This document shows, in pieces, positions 11,486 through 22,821 of a stretch of 64,000 bases of DNA. The position numbers and the translations under genes are program-made. Source of the stretch: Bemisia tabaci (taxonomy: Eukaryota; Arthropoda; Insecta; Hemiptera; Aleyrodidae); the NCBI RefSeq assembly GCF_918797505.1, contig NC_092798.1, positions 10,119,501 to 10,183,500 of the forward strand, in the 5' to 3' direction. The notes beneath the pieces are model-generated. The model ran no database searches. It saw only the letters and a program-made list of their open reading frames with translations, and was not told where the DNA came from. Position 1 is the first letter of the stretch. Each line of letters starts with the position of its first letter.

Positions 11486-11785
11486 CGGGTGTCTACAAGT
11501 CCGGAATTCCCGGAAAGTCCGGACATAGTACGGATTTTTGAAGGGCGGTCTGGAAGTACTGAATAAGTGTCGAAATGCTGCAAGAAGGTCCGGAATTTCC
11601 TTGACATTTTTGTCGCAATGTGAGCGAGAAATTCAAATTGGTGAAATTTTTCGAATTTCATCAATTGAAGGTACTGAAACAGTACTGAATTTTTCTGTTG
11701 AGGAGGCACTGAATTTCTCGGGAATGTACTAAAAAGAACCGTGAAAGTACTGACTTTTAGCCAGCCTGTTTTAGTAGACACCCTG
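11486..11785 (+). mobile_element. Element F (CAGGGTGTCTAC ends), copy 1
   Basis: It starts near cgggtgtctacaagtccgg and ends with tgttttagtagacaccctg. The body is a string of short motifs such as ggaaagtccgg, agtactga and gaaggtccggaattt. Related copies lie at 42296-42835, 46793-47092 and, inverted, 61127-61403. No transposase is present. Confidence 0.8.
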
Positions 11786-11799
11786 TAAGAAGCTGCTGT

Positions 11800-12360
11800 A
11801 TTTCCGTCCGCCCCCCCCCCTCACGTCAAAATCAGTAAAAATCGGAAACGGAACCCGGTTTCCCACGCCCACACGGCATTCCAGCAGCGCCGGGGCGCTA
11901 GCGACATTGCTGCCATAGTCCTGAAAAATCAGCACTTCACCTCATTTAAACCCACTTAAATTATCCACTTTTAAAAGCACAACGTGGCAACCTTGAAGCA
12001 GCGTCGCGACGCAGTCAATGAACATCGCACGGCGACATAGCGCACATCGGTCCGCGGTAGGCAGGGCACGGTGGAGGGGGGCTGAGCCGCGATGCTGGGG
12101 GCTTGGGGGGCGAAAGGGGGGGGGCACTCGTCCGCTGATTGATTTACGAGCCGGGCCGATCATGTTTGATTTCAAACATGACACCGCGGCCCGCTCTCCG
12201 CCGCCGCCGCGCCGCTTCGCACGCACTGCACGCGTCGCGCGCCGCCGCCGCCGCGTGAAGCGTACCGACACCTTGTCTCTTTGTCGAGAGAGTGCGAACT
12301 CCGAAGCCGCGGTGGGGTCGTAATGAGGCGCCGGCCGTGGATAGCGTTCGGGAGCAGAGG
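11800..12360. other. GC-rich island with C10 run and hairpin
   Basis: It contains ten C at 11811-11820, CCG-repeat patches near 12195-12255 and a compact hairpin at 12148-12196. The frames across it are Arg/Pro/Ala-rich and not credible genes. About 12360-13100 is AT-rich, and 12775-12825 resembles positions 55-105. Confidence 0.45.
12148..12196. repeat. Compact imperfect hairpin
   Basis: An inner perfect palindrome, catgtttgatttcaaacatg, is extended outwards by gagc-gggccg on both sides. This gives about 20 paired bases and a very short loop. It sits inside a GC island and matches no repeat family seen here. Confidence 0.55.
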
Positions 12361-13107
12361 GGATTTTTTCGAAGTGGCAACACTGTTTTGATCCCGGAAC
12401 TTTCTGGCGTCTTGGAAAGGCCTTTAATCTCTCGAATTTTTTTCAAATCTTCATGTCCTCGGAAAAATTCAAGTTTTGGAACTTTTCCGAAGGTCCGTTG
12501 GATCGAAATTTCGAAATATGGAGCTCTGAGGACCCAAAAGGGTAGCTAGCACAATACATGTCAGTGCCGAGCTTCCGAATCCTGCATCAAACCAAGATGG
12601 CCATTGGCCAAGAATGAGTGGTTGGTTGGTAGATACGTTTATTTAGTGCGTTTAACATTTGAGCCACTAACACCTTAGAGGAGAGATCAAAATAGTGTAG
12701 TACAGAATTTGAAAAAATTAAAAAGTAGGGTCACAGAAGAGTAGTATACAAAATCAAAAGATAGGACGAGGGAAACTTCCGCAAGAATGAGTGAATTTAT
12801 GGAAAAATTTCGTCACTTTCCTTAACCTTGTGGAAATACTTAAACCATGTATTTTCTACAGCCGAAGAATTTTTGCCTCGGAACTTAAGGTAGCAGATGT
12901 CTTTCAATGACTTAGATTTTAAGGTCAATTTTGCGCCAAAATTTCCAGATTTTCTTCCTCAACGCATTTGTAAGTGGCCATGGAAAGTTTTCCGCCGAAA
13001 AATAAGGTCCCTTCTATTAAACCTGGTCACACTTTTTTTAGTTAGGCGTTGGCTCTTTCAAAAATTAGGGGTTTCCTTGGGATTATTGCAAAATTAAAAC
13101 TCGCCTA

Positions 13108-13263
13108 GATGATCAAATGAATTGCATTTTGCAACTAGGAGCTGCAATTTTTGACTTACTTTAGTAAGAACGTAAGTGCCTTGAGTTTCCCAATACACGT
13201 ACGCGTTTTTACAGATGATCCAGACATTGGAGTCCCTAAGTGGAAAATGTAGTTCAGATCATC
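13108..13263. mobile_element. Palindromic MITE O, copy 1
   Basis: The ends gatgatcaaatgaattgcat and atgtagttcagatcatc are inverted repeats with an inner gcaa-taggagctgcaat block. The same design occurs at 30301-30446 and 37879-38024. Confidence 0.6.
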
Positions 13264-13299
13264 GTAAACTCCCAACTCTAAAGGAAACCCCACTCACTA

Positions 13300-13680
13300 T
13301 CCCCATTCCGCACCAAGTGGCGCTGGATCCGAACCCGAATGGAACTCTTTTCGTAATTCCGGGGTGGAACAACCGTAACATCCGTTGATTAGCTGTGCCC
13401 CCGAGCCCGTGGTGGGGTGATGGGGTCGGGCCCGGGTCACCCCGAACTTTTCAAGTGTTTACACACGTGTCTCGGCCGGAACCCGGAGCGAGCGAGAAAC
13501 GAGAAGGCGGTCCTGATTAATTTCAATGTAAATGCCGCTATTTTTAGGCCCGGCGCAGTAATGAGTTGCACGATTTTCCCCTTTGATGCAACTCTTTGTG
13601 TATGCGCGCTAATTGACGGATCTGCCGAGGGATGCATCCACGACGCACAGAGCCCTCGCTGCCAGATTTAGCATTTACTT
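13300..13680. other. GC-rich island
   Basis: CpG-bearing sequence including cgggcccgggtcacc and acccggagcgagcg. No exon signal with a plausible protein was seen. Confidence 0.4.
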
Positions 13681-14200
13681 TAAGCCCTTTTTTCATCCAA
13701 CAGGTAGAGTCCTTTTATACTGAGATTGGAGGTATATGAGGAATCGATTTCTGTTTGATTTCCGTATTTTATGCCTCAGCTTCACTAACGGTATAAAAGA
13801 TTACGTTGACATCAATCGCAAAGATTATCAACTGGAATGAGCCAACGGAAAACGTTCCAGCTGTGTAATCTTCCTGACACTCTCCAAGGAAAAGCACAGT
13901 GTCTATGAAGATGGGCTTTTAACGAAAGTCGACGTGAACCTCGGTTGAGCATATGGTATCTTTTGGATCGGTCCCTGGCTCATCCTCTTTTTCACTCGCT
14001 TGTATTTTAATTTTTAATGATTTTGGTATGAGACTTATGTAAGTGGAATCGATTGAAGGAATTTATCAGAGATTATCTGTGCGCCAAACTATTTCGCCTT
14101 CAAATTTTAATATAGGCTGGACAACATCCCCACTGCAGCGATAGTTGCCTACATAAGGACTTGCTTCCCGCGATGTGTACAAATCTTGCCCGTCAGTGAT

Positions 14201-14500
14201 AGTATTATCATCCCACGATTTTGAAGGTACCTCTGTCTCTCTCTTGTGATCCATAATGACTGTTACTACAAATAACACATATTATACCCAGATTAAAAGT
14301 AGTATCATCATCCCATGATTTTGAAGGTACCTCTGTCTTTCTCTTGTGATTTATAACGACTGATACTACAAATAACACATATTATACCAGATTAAAAGTA
14401 GTATCATCATCCCATGATTTTGAAGGTACCTCTGTCTTTCTCTTGTGATTCATAATGACTGATACTACAAAATAACACATATTATACCAGAATAAAAGTA
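14201..14500 (+). repeat. Tandem repeat, three units of about 100 bp
   Basis: Units start at 14201, 14301 and 14400 with agtatcatcatcccatg and end in acacatattataccagatt. They differ by only a few bases, so the expansion is fairly recent. No coding content. Confidence 0.9.
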
Positions 14501-14689
14501 ACGATTCCTTCCTAGATCTTTTTGTGGGGAAACATTTCATCCCCTGCGTACGTGCAGAAAACGCTTCTACGATGAAGCGTCAAAAATACATAAGTTTTCT
14601 CGCAAAAATCGACAGCGTGGCCAACGTTATTTTAGTCGAGGCCCGCCTACCGAAAGTTGATGAAAAGTTTCACTCCACCAAAGAGATTT

Positions 14690-14970
14690 GATTAAAAACC
14701 GGAGGAATCGTGTGTCCGCGCCCTGTTGCCGGATCGTCCTCGAAATCCGATTTTCTCGGTGTATCCCTCGAGTTTTATCGGCGAGATCCGGCAGCGTGGC
14801 GAAGGTGGCTAACTCGGTTGCGGTCGGCGGGGATGGTTCCCGATTCGGCGGTGGCGGAAATTCGAACGCGAGTGTGGAAAACGCCCCGGGGCCGCGGGCC
14901 GTGCACTCCGAACGCCGGCTCATTAACGGCCGCGCGAAATTAATTCGGGAGCCACCCCGGTAATCTCGTC
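14690..14970. other. GC-rich island
   Basis: CpG-dense sequence with gccgcgggccgtgcac and similar blocks. Overlapping frames on both strands are compositional shadows. Confidence 0.4.
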
Positions 14971-15132
14971 GCCCCCCGAGAAACCAGAGACCATGTAGCA
15001 TGTAGCCGTGCATAACCGTGTGGTACTGGATTTAGGTAGAAATTGACTCGAATGTTCTTTCGTAGGCCTAGGGAGGGTATCAGAATGCTCGCTGGGCTGG
15101 CAAACAAGGGAAATTTGACTGCATGCGTTTTG

Positions 15133-15869
15133 CAATTGAGATGTTGCATATCGTCGGTGAAACTACCAAACCACGTATCTCGTTTGCGGTGTCTAAAAAT
15201 CTCCGCTCTCATTTTATTTTCTGGAGGAGAACAATTCAATATCATTCCTTGAAGTTTTTACAGAATTTTCTTCGCACTGAGAAGAAAAATCACGGAAGTT
15301 TTCAAGAATTGACGTTGAGTACTTTCCCATTTAAAAATTAAAGTATGGCGGGAAGTCTGCGACGTCGCAAACCGAGATACGTGGTTTGGTAGTTTCACCC
15401 TCGATATGTGAGGAATTTGCGCTTTGACTGTTGATTCGTATGTAAAAGTTCGCGAGAAACACGATGGTGCCACTGGTTGAAATCAACTTCCAAGCTCAAA
15501 ACAAGCTCTCAAGTTGAGGCCAAAATGGAGGGGATATCCCACGCTATCCTGAGAGTCCACCTCTACATCAAGACACACTACAAATTGACAGGGCTGCCTC
15601 CTTATTTGGGGACTCCAAAACTGAAAACACGGCAACCCTGCCAATGTATTTGCTCCCTATCTTTGCATGGAGAGTTTGCCTTGATGTAGAGGTGGACTCT
15701 CAGGATAGCGTGGGATATCCCCTCCATTTTGGCCTCAACTTGAGAGCTTCTTTTGAGCTTGGGAGTTGATTCCAGAGAAAACCAGTGGCACCATCGTGTT
15801 TCTCGCGAACTTGTACGTAAGAATCAACAATCAAATCGCAAATTCCTCACACATGCAACATCTCCATTG
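15133..15869. mobile_element. Long palindrome M, copy 1, with N nested
   Basis: The outer ends are caattgagatgttgcat and atgcaacatctccattg. The arms share aagttcgcgagaaacacgat, gaggccaaaatgga and gatatcccacgctatcctg in opposite orientation. The centre has gactccaaaactgaaaac. Element N at 15150-15405 splits the left end. The intact relative is at 48209-48717. Confidence 0.85.
15150..15405. mobile_element. Foldback element N, copy 2, nested in M
   Basis: It starts atcgtcggtgaaactacc and ends ggtagtttcaccctcgat. In the uninterrupted M copy the flanking pieces (gttgcat and gtgagg) are nearly continuous, so N inserted into an existing M. Confidence 0.7.
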
Positions 15870-16299
15870 CATGGGAATTTCTATTTCTGACTCATCTTAG
15901 AAAAAACTTACATGTCATTAGTTCCCGTATGCAAATAAGGGATTTTTTCAATGAGTCAAAATTACTAGTTCCTACTTATAGTCAAGTGCAAAGTGCAAAG
16001 TTGCAAAGTGTAGTCAAATTGGGAAAAGTCCTATGTGAGGAATATGCGTGAAAATCACAATGAATAAGTGACGTGGTTAGCATTTATTTTCCCAACACTT
16101 TTGGATACTCAAAATAATTTTTTAGTCATAAACCTTAAAATGTTTTTAATAATCGGAAAATTTTACAAGTCAAGGAAATTTTACCTTCTGATCCTCTTAA
16201 TTATACTCTTCGTTTCTCTTTATTATCACAACCAATGGAACACTGCCAAAAGTAGTAGTGTGTGCGCATCTCATGAAATATTATAGCTTTTAAATATTA

Positions 16300-16332
16300 A
16301 TTAATCTTGTTTTTTCTGTGTTTCAGGTAAGT
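16300..16332 (+). promoter_or_regulatory. Candidate recursive splice site (zero-length exon)
   Basis: A T-rich tract (gttttttctgtgtttcag) ends at 16326 and is followed immediately by GTAAGT at 16327-16332, so an ideal acceptor and an ideal donor meet with no exon between them. A TTAAT run at about 16300-16304 could serve as branch point. This is the architecture of ratchet points known from long Drosophila introns. It lies on the same strand as the ephrin exon, 28 kb upstream of it. That it is used is inference. Confidence 0.5.
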
Positions 16333-16582
16333 TTCTCAGATACTCTGTCATTTTTTCGAACGGAAGTCCGTAAGTGGCGTTTCCAAGTTGGTAAGGTTTC
16401 TTTAAACATTTCCCCGTTTAACTCCGTTTTTCCGGATGTAATCCGGACGCACAATTTTAAGACCATCTTTGAAAGTTCTTTGACTCCAGATATGTTTGAA
16501 ATCGCATCAAAGATAGTTTTGTAAACTGATTCATTTTGCCCAGCCGAACTGGATCCCGCAACGAAAAAATAACCATAGCGGA

Positions 16583-16716
16583 TGACGATTCGTCGCCCCT
16601 CTAACATAAGGACATATTTCAATTTCCACGTGGTCCCTGTTCTACATATGAGTCCTTGCTTCCTGGGGCTCATGTGGGAATTTACTTACGCCTTTACGTC
16701 TGAAGGCCGACAAATT
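16583..16716. mobile_element. MITE family A, copy 3
   Basis: The outer ends attcgtcgcccctctaac and tctgaaggccgac and the arm motif ggggctcatgtgggaatt match family A. The arms pair around catatgagtccttgcttcc. Confidence 0.8.
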
Positions 16717-17019
16717 CCCAGTGCCGTCATCGCAAATCCGCGAGACGACTAATTAGGAGCGACATTTTAATTTAAACCCACCGATAACCGCTCGGCGAGT
16801 CGCTACATCATGTTTATCAAAAACCGCGCAATTCCTGTGTAACTTTTTCTTAAATACGCTGTTCTCGATGTATAAGGTCGCTGCACTCCGCGGGAACTTC
16901 GGAGTGTTCATCGAAATGCCACGCAACGCTGCCGTCCTACGGAAAAACGCTACAAGAACATTAGAGGTTCCTGAATTTTTACTGACGAAACATTTGTCTT
17001 TGAAGAGAGCCATGAATTT

Positions 17020-17306
17020 CAGGGTATCCACCGTCAGTAAAAGTCGGAAAAGTGGAAAATATCAGGAAATTCACCGTCATCAAGAAATATGAGGAGAATA
17101 TTAGGAAACTTGGCTGTAAAATTCCAAGTGTTTCAACTGCATACATTATGTGCACAAAGTGAAACATTTTATTCAATGAATCGAATATTTTGGTTTGTGA
17201 AATCGACGAGTTCCTTTTTATTCGAGCAAAAGATCAGGAAATTTTCTTTAAACTACCAGAAAAATCTCTAGAAAATCATAAAAAAAAAATGTCATTAGAC
17301 ACCCTG
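17020..17306. mobile_element. Element G (CAGGGTRTCC ends), copy 1
   Basis: It begins cagggtatccaccgtcag and ends cattagacaccctg, so the termini are inverted repeats. The body has aaagtcggaaaagtggaaaa and atcaggaaattcaccgtcat. A longer interrupted copy lies at 52813-53513 and a 3' fragment ends at 57191. Confidence 0.65.
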
Positions 17307-17417
17307 TACTTTTCCTCAGGATTTTCATTTACTCTACCAGATTGAATCGGAGTAAAAGTCCGTGATATAATCTGAGAAAAACATATTACTCTCAAGAAAA
17401 CTCAATTTTTATCAGCT

Positions 17418-17470
17418 AAGATTTGGCAACGTTGGATAGTTCTTACGGCGTTTTTCCTCAGCGTGGCAGC
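17418..17470 (+). mobile_element. Family I fragment, right end only
   Basis: The text atttggcaacgttgg and acggcgtttttcctcagcg matches the right end of the intact family I element at 43363-43616. Confidence 0.55.
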
Positions 17471-17774
17471 GGTGGCGGACCGGCATCGATTTCTCGAAAG
17501 GTGTCTGTTGGTGACACAGTAACCTTAAAGCAAAAAATCCCGGTATTAATATCCTCATTTCCAGAGCAGGGCAGGGCAGGGCTCCAGCAGGGACAATTTA
17601 ATCTCGGCGCCCAGGTAGTTCCCTGGACGGACGGCGAGCTGTCACTCGCACAGATGCGGAGACCACGCACACGGACGCAACGTGCTCGGGTGGGGGGGGG
17701 TTGCTGAAATCAGGGGTGCGCGCCGCGAGGGGTGCCGTTGCACAGTGGTCGCTTATCGGGACGACGGAGCCGAA

Positions 17775-17902
17775 ATCGTCGCCACTATAACGCAAGTGTG
17801 TATCTCAATTTCTACGTGAGCCGTGTTTTACGTATGAGCCCATGCTTTCTGGGGCTCATGCAGGAATCGAGTTACGCCCTTACGTCAGAGCGGCGACGAA
17901 AT
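17775..17902. mobile_element. MITE family A, copy 4
   Basis: The arms include gtatctcaatttctacgtg and gagttacgcccttacgtcag and pair around ttctggggctcatg. A GC-rich patch with a G9 run (17692-17700) lies just upstream. Confidence 0.82.
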
Positions 17903-17904
17903 AT

Positions 17905-19665
17905 CAGGATGTGGAGATGTCAGTGGGGTGCTTCGTAAGTTACACCTGGAAACCAGTGTTTTGAGCTCGCGGGGCGCCATTTGTCAACGTGCCTTAAAAT
18001 TGGATTTCATTTTGCCATGAGGAAGTGCTATATGGGCCTCATCTAGCTAAAAATAATTTATCTGTGTAGGGAAACTAATGGTACATACGTTGTCCTCGAA
18101 ATGAGCTGGATTTAGTGGTTTTTAGAGTATCTGTATAGAGAGAGTACTGACTTATCGGTAATTTTCAGGTTAGGACATCGAGCTTATAAGGGCCCCATGC
18201 AAAAGGGCAACTAACCTATGAATTAAATTGCACTTTGCACCTCAAACTTGATCTTTTTCAGCAAATGAATTGTAATCTTGGGATATAAGTTGACTGTGCA
18301 GTGTGCCCCCATTCGTAGAAGAGAAAACTTACAAATACTCTCGTGTAAAAAATAACGAGCGCTGTATCACTATAAATCTACGAACTTTTTTATAGAATTT
18401 TTACAAAGTGTGCGATCTTTTGTGAAACCTCTTTTCAAAGTTGTAAAGAAAAGAAGCATAAGAATTCTCGGGGCCGATAAATTAATTTGGAAAACGAGTT
18501 GCAGCGGTTAAAAAAAGAGAGAGAAACAGCGGAAAGTATCCGTAAAGATAGCTAAAGGTACGACTTATGTCAGTAAAGTGAGAGTCCCTTTGTCCCGCAA
18601 AGAGACAATTTCTGTGCTGACTCTTCTCAACAATGTCCATAATATAAACAGCATAATCTTCTCGCTAAACCAACACCATAAACTGCAACTGAGAAAAAGT
18701 TAAAAATTCACCCCTTGTGGGGTGGCGCCTCCTTATTGAGTCATTGCTCTCCGCTCACTACCCTTGCGAAAATCGATAAAAGGGTGCGTGTTCCGTGCAT
18801 GTTGCCCAAAATGGACACTGGCGCTCATAAGCCCCTACGCAGGAACCATCGAATTTCCGTTCGACCCCCCGCTAGCATCCATAAATTATGACGCAATATG
18901 GACTCTGGCGTTTATGACTTCGTCATGGGTGCGTGAAGAGGGGGAAGCCCAGACGACCCCGATGAAGAACATCAACCCTCGCTTTTTTGAGTTGGCTCTT
19001 TTGGGCGGCTTCCTACTTCGGAGACAGTATATTATCGTGGAAATAACGAGTGGGCTTTTGACTTTTCCAAAAATTACGGGGAAAATGCGGAGAACTGATC
19101 AGATAAACTGTGAAACTCAATTTCCTGATTCATTTTGATTTATCTGTATTTACCTGCGGTATAAGTACGATTTAATGTTTTTAACGTGTTAATCTGAAAT
19201 ACAAAGTTTTGGTACCTCTTTCTGCTGAAATGGAACGTACCTCCAGCAAATTTATGTGATTATTTAGTCATTCAAGGCTCGTGAAAATATTTTAAGAGAC
19301 AGAATCAACGCTTTTCAAGTATCTTTCAAGGTGTTTGGTCATGAAAATCAAGAGTCTCTATCATGAAAGAAGGAAAAACACCATCCTTCAAATGATCCTG
19401 AAGGAAAAAAATCTACGTAAAATTCGAGAAGTGTTAAGTGCATAATCTACGCAGTTCTTTTATTACTAGGTTCCTTTTACGCCCTTTCATCCAAAAACGC
19501 CTAGAATACTCGACCTGTAGAAATTTTCTATTAAGTCATCTGCAGGAACGCCTTGCTGATGTTTGCCCGTAGGATTTCCTTTTAAGATGACTGGAATTCT
19601 CGTGATCTCAATGTGATTCTCGTTGTTAATCTTATCAAAGCAGCGGGAACTCCCGTTAGCTCAAG
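17905..19665. other. AT-rich stretch, no recognised gene
   Basis: This is mostly AT-rich DNA. A 124-codon plus-strand frame at 18764-19138 has no recognisable domain and no splice context that would support it. Short family-O-like text (attaaattgcactttgcacc) lies at 18212. Confidence 0.45.
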
Positions 19666-19673
19666 AAGAAATC

Positions 19674-21246
19674 CAGGGCCGGATTAATCGGGTGGCCACA
19701 TGGGCCGCGGCCCATGGCGGCAAATCTATAGGGGGCGGCAAATTTTGCAATTTTTTTAAATGTAGGTATTAAAAAAAACGGATTTAGAAAAAAAAATTAT
19801 AAACGAGAAAAGGCGACAAAATCTCTAATTTTCCTGAGAGTATAGTAATTTCTACTTTTGTCGTATTTCAGTGATATAAGAGGCAGCACCTTTGGGTCGA
19901 GTTAAGAGATAAACCAAACACGCAATTTGGCCTGGAACGGCGCGACTTACCTAGAGAGAAATGATGACGAGGACTTGAGATGAAAAGGAGAAGCCCTCGG
20001 CGCGGCGATCGGCATGTAACACATATTAGCGCCTACAAGACTGCACGAATACTTCCCGCATTGCATCAAACACAGTGCGGTCTGCGAGGCGCGGCGGCGA
20101 AAGTTAAAATTATTAATCCACATTTATGTTTGTTCTTTCATAATTTTTTCGTTCATTTCTTATGAATGGAAGGCCTTGTCCACACAGATATAGCAGTGGC
20201 GTGGCGTGACTATATCCGGTAGGCGTTCGGTAGGAGTGTTAACTTTAGGGGGGGGGGGTCAGAGAGGTTCACTCCCTTCCTTAAAGGGGGGTTCGGGGGG
20301 CCTCCCCCGGAAACTTTTTAAAAAATAAAGCCGCAAGAACACGATTTTAACCCTTTCTGGTGAAAATTGTGTCGGTACATTGTCATTGAAATTTTGTTCT
20401 TTTTACCGATCGTTTTCCTGTAATTTATTTTGTTAAATGATATTTGCAACACGCACCTGCAGAGAGAGGTGGGAGAGGGAGACTGGGAAACTGGGAGATG
20501 CGGCCCGGAGGCGCAGGGGGGGAAGCGGAGGGCGAATCGCGGCATAGAGGAAATTCGGCGGTTCGCAAACCCCTGCGGACCAAAACAGCTGGACTGATGA
20601 GCGGCTTTCCTCTCTCGTTCTTTTCCCCTCCCTTTTCTCTCTGCTGTGTTCCCTCCGCGAGCGCGGTCCGCACTCGTTTCCGAACCCAATGCTCACGCTC
20701 TGCTCTGCGCCGCGCGCTGGTGCCTCTCTTCTCTCGTGTACCCTTTTCCCCTTCATCATTGCACCCAGGTTCTCTTTCCTCACCGTACGCAGATCATCCA
20801 GGTTGGGTATAGCCGGTGCGGACCACGCGTCACAGGATTTTCTCTCTCCGCCGCGCCACATGCCGCTGTCGGAATAGAAGCCAAGCGCCCGATACTTATT
20901 TGCGATCTACTATTCTGTATTCTGTATTGCTTCCCACATTCTTAGCCATAATTTATTAATTCTTTCAAAATATTTTAGGGTGTTCGGCGAACACTGCGAA
21001 CCTATGGACGCCACACCACTGAGGTTTACGAAACTTAACTTTCGCGCAAAGTTCCGTGAACTTTTGCTTGTAGTGTTGACAGGGCTTTCCCAAAAAATGT
21101 GTTCAACACCAGTGAACGGGTCTTATGCACCCCTCCCTCGCTGGCATGTTCATTCGATGGTTTTCATTGATGTTTCAAAATGAAATGAGAAGGGGGCGGC
21201 AAAATACTAGCGGCCCATGGGCGGCAAGTAGGTAAATCCGGCCCTG
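19674..21246. mobile_element. Non-autonomous hAT element (8-bp perfect TSD)
   Basis: The termini are CAGGGCCGGATTAAT and its complement taaatccggccctg. The subterminal ggcccatggcggcaa and cggcccatgggcggcaag also pair. The flanks are aagaaatc at 19666-19673 and again at 21247-21254, an exact 8-bp duplication typical of hAT transposons. Of its 1573 bp, 828 bp belong to a second element at 20194-21021. No transposase frame was found. Confidence 0.92.
20194..21021. mobile_element. CAGTGGCGTGGC-ended element nested in hAT
   Basis: The left end is CAGTGGCGTGGCGTG and the right end is the complement GACGCCACACCACTG. Near the right end gggtgttcggcgaacactg resembles the palindrome in the MITE at 3227-3390, so the two belong together. 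It contains a G11 run (20248-20258) and a GC-rich middle. The 8-bp flanks agree poorly, so the target duplication is not proven. Confidence 0.7.
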
Positions 21247-21379
21247 AAGAAATCGACGAAACAAGTGCTGACGAGACATTCCTACGGATGCCCTGGGAAC
21301 TTTTCCTCCGTGAGCAAACCGTTGGATTTGCAAGTCGCGGAAAACTTGAAAAAAAAAGTCGAGGAAAAAAGTCAAATCG

Positions 21380-22080
21380 CAAGATCCCAATATTCTCACG
21401 CGATCGCACCGGCACCGTCATCCCGACACGATCCTCGGTAATTAAAGTAACGTCGAGGCAGGCGCGCCCCACACCGACATCGGCACATTTTTCCAGCCGC
21501 CCCCCCCCTCCGCCCCTCGCCCCCGACACACGACGGGCCTTTTCCCGATGACCGGAAAACTGCTCCTTAGACCCGGACGGGCGACGGGGCTAATTCGATT
21601 CCCGGTCCCCTCGTTTTCCCGCTCTCAGGCCGTCGGCCCATCAAAGCACCCCCCCACCCGCCCCCACACTTCGCCCCCTCCCCCGGGCCCGTCATTTTTT
21701 CCGTGTTTACCCGATTACGAATGCACGTCGATCCCTTTACCCCGGCGAGGCGATTTATTATTCATCGAGGTCCGAATTAAATTACCGCTCGAATTAGAAA
21801 AAGCGACCGGGGGAGGGGTGGCAATCGACGGGGCGCGGATGGGAAGGGGGAAGGGGTTGAGATCGGCCTAAGATGAGGTGGCGGCGGAAGACTCAAAGCC
21901 GGGCCGAATCCTCGCGAATCGTATCGCGGTCAACCCGGAATTAGTTCTCTTTTGAGCCCCCCTCCCTTCCCCAGGGGTTGGGAGTGCTGGCTGGAGTTGG
22001 CGCGAAATAACCCCTAATTCGAATGATTTACCGGCGGTGTTTTTGCCGCCCTCGCGGTAATAGTTCCTGGCCCTCGGTTT
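21380..22080. other. GC-rich, CpG-bearing island
   Basis: It is rich in CCCC/GGGG runs and CpG. Frames on both strands are Pro/Arg-rich. No gene is supported. About 22090-22820 holds degenerate text with ggaaagttaggga and aaaagttagggga, perhaps an old element-G-like remnant. Confidence 0.45.
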
Positions 22081-22821
22081 TCCACCCTTATGCAAGGAGG
22101 ATTGAGAGAGAAGCCGCGGTCGAGCATCTTATCGCTGTATCTCTGCAAGACTGTGGCAATTTCAATAAGAGCCGAGGGTTGCGGAATCGGCTCCTATTTT
22201 GGGGTATTGAGCTAGTGGAGCTTGGGACCGTGTTGTCGGTTGAAATTGTGAGCAAATGGCAATTTTTCAACAGTATTCCATACGAGCAGGCGGAGTATTT
22301 GGGTAGATTGGCAACAGTCCGGTATGAGATATGAAAAAGCCACGGTATTTCAGAAACAAAAAATCCGGAAAGTTAGGGAGGTTTGCCAGAGATCAGGGGA
22401 TTTTTTCAACTGGAACGATGGCCATAACAAGTGGCCACGTTGATCTTCTGTGGGTTTATTTTTTGAAGGCAAAAGAAAAGTTAGGGGATTTTTTTCATAA
22501 AGTAGAGAAACAGTCAGGAATTAATTCCTAGTTCACGTATGGACAGAAATTGTCTGTTGGATCACTGGAAGCTCCAAGTAACAATGCGTCGATGAGAATT
22601 CTTGTTATGTCAAAAGGAAATCTCTTTGTTTCAAATAGCAATTGTGTTACTCCAGAGAGACATCCTGTCAACTTAAAGACATTTTCACTCGACTTAACGG
22701 AAATTCCGTCCGGGACTTAGTAACTGAAAAAATTTTCTCAGTATGCTCATAAACCTCGAAAATGTAGGGACTTTCGAATAAAGTTTCCATCCTCTCCAGG
22801 ATATTTGGTTTCGCTGTAAAA

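Noticed and set aside
13685..13715. Plus-strand ttttcatccaacag|gtagag as a second ratchet site
   Set aside because: The donor half is weak (gtagag) and the tract is broken by purines, so it is much less convincing than 16326/16327.
14201..14500. Regular spaced repeats that could suggest a CRISPR array
   Set aside because: The units are about 100 bp with no variable spacers and the DNA is eukaryotic, so this is an ordinary tandem repeat.
16140..16286. Short frame with a hydrophobic stretch (YLLILLIILFVSLYY) that resembles the start of a type II membrane protein
   Set aside because: It lies in AT-rich DNA where Leu/Ile/Phe runs arise by chance. It has no domain after the hydrophobic part, no donor site at its end and no partner exon.
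19940..19962. Minus-strand ctctctag|gtaagt, another acceptor/donor contact
   Set aside because: No gene is known on the minus strand here, and it lies inside a hAT element, so it is probably chance.
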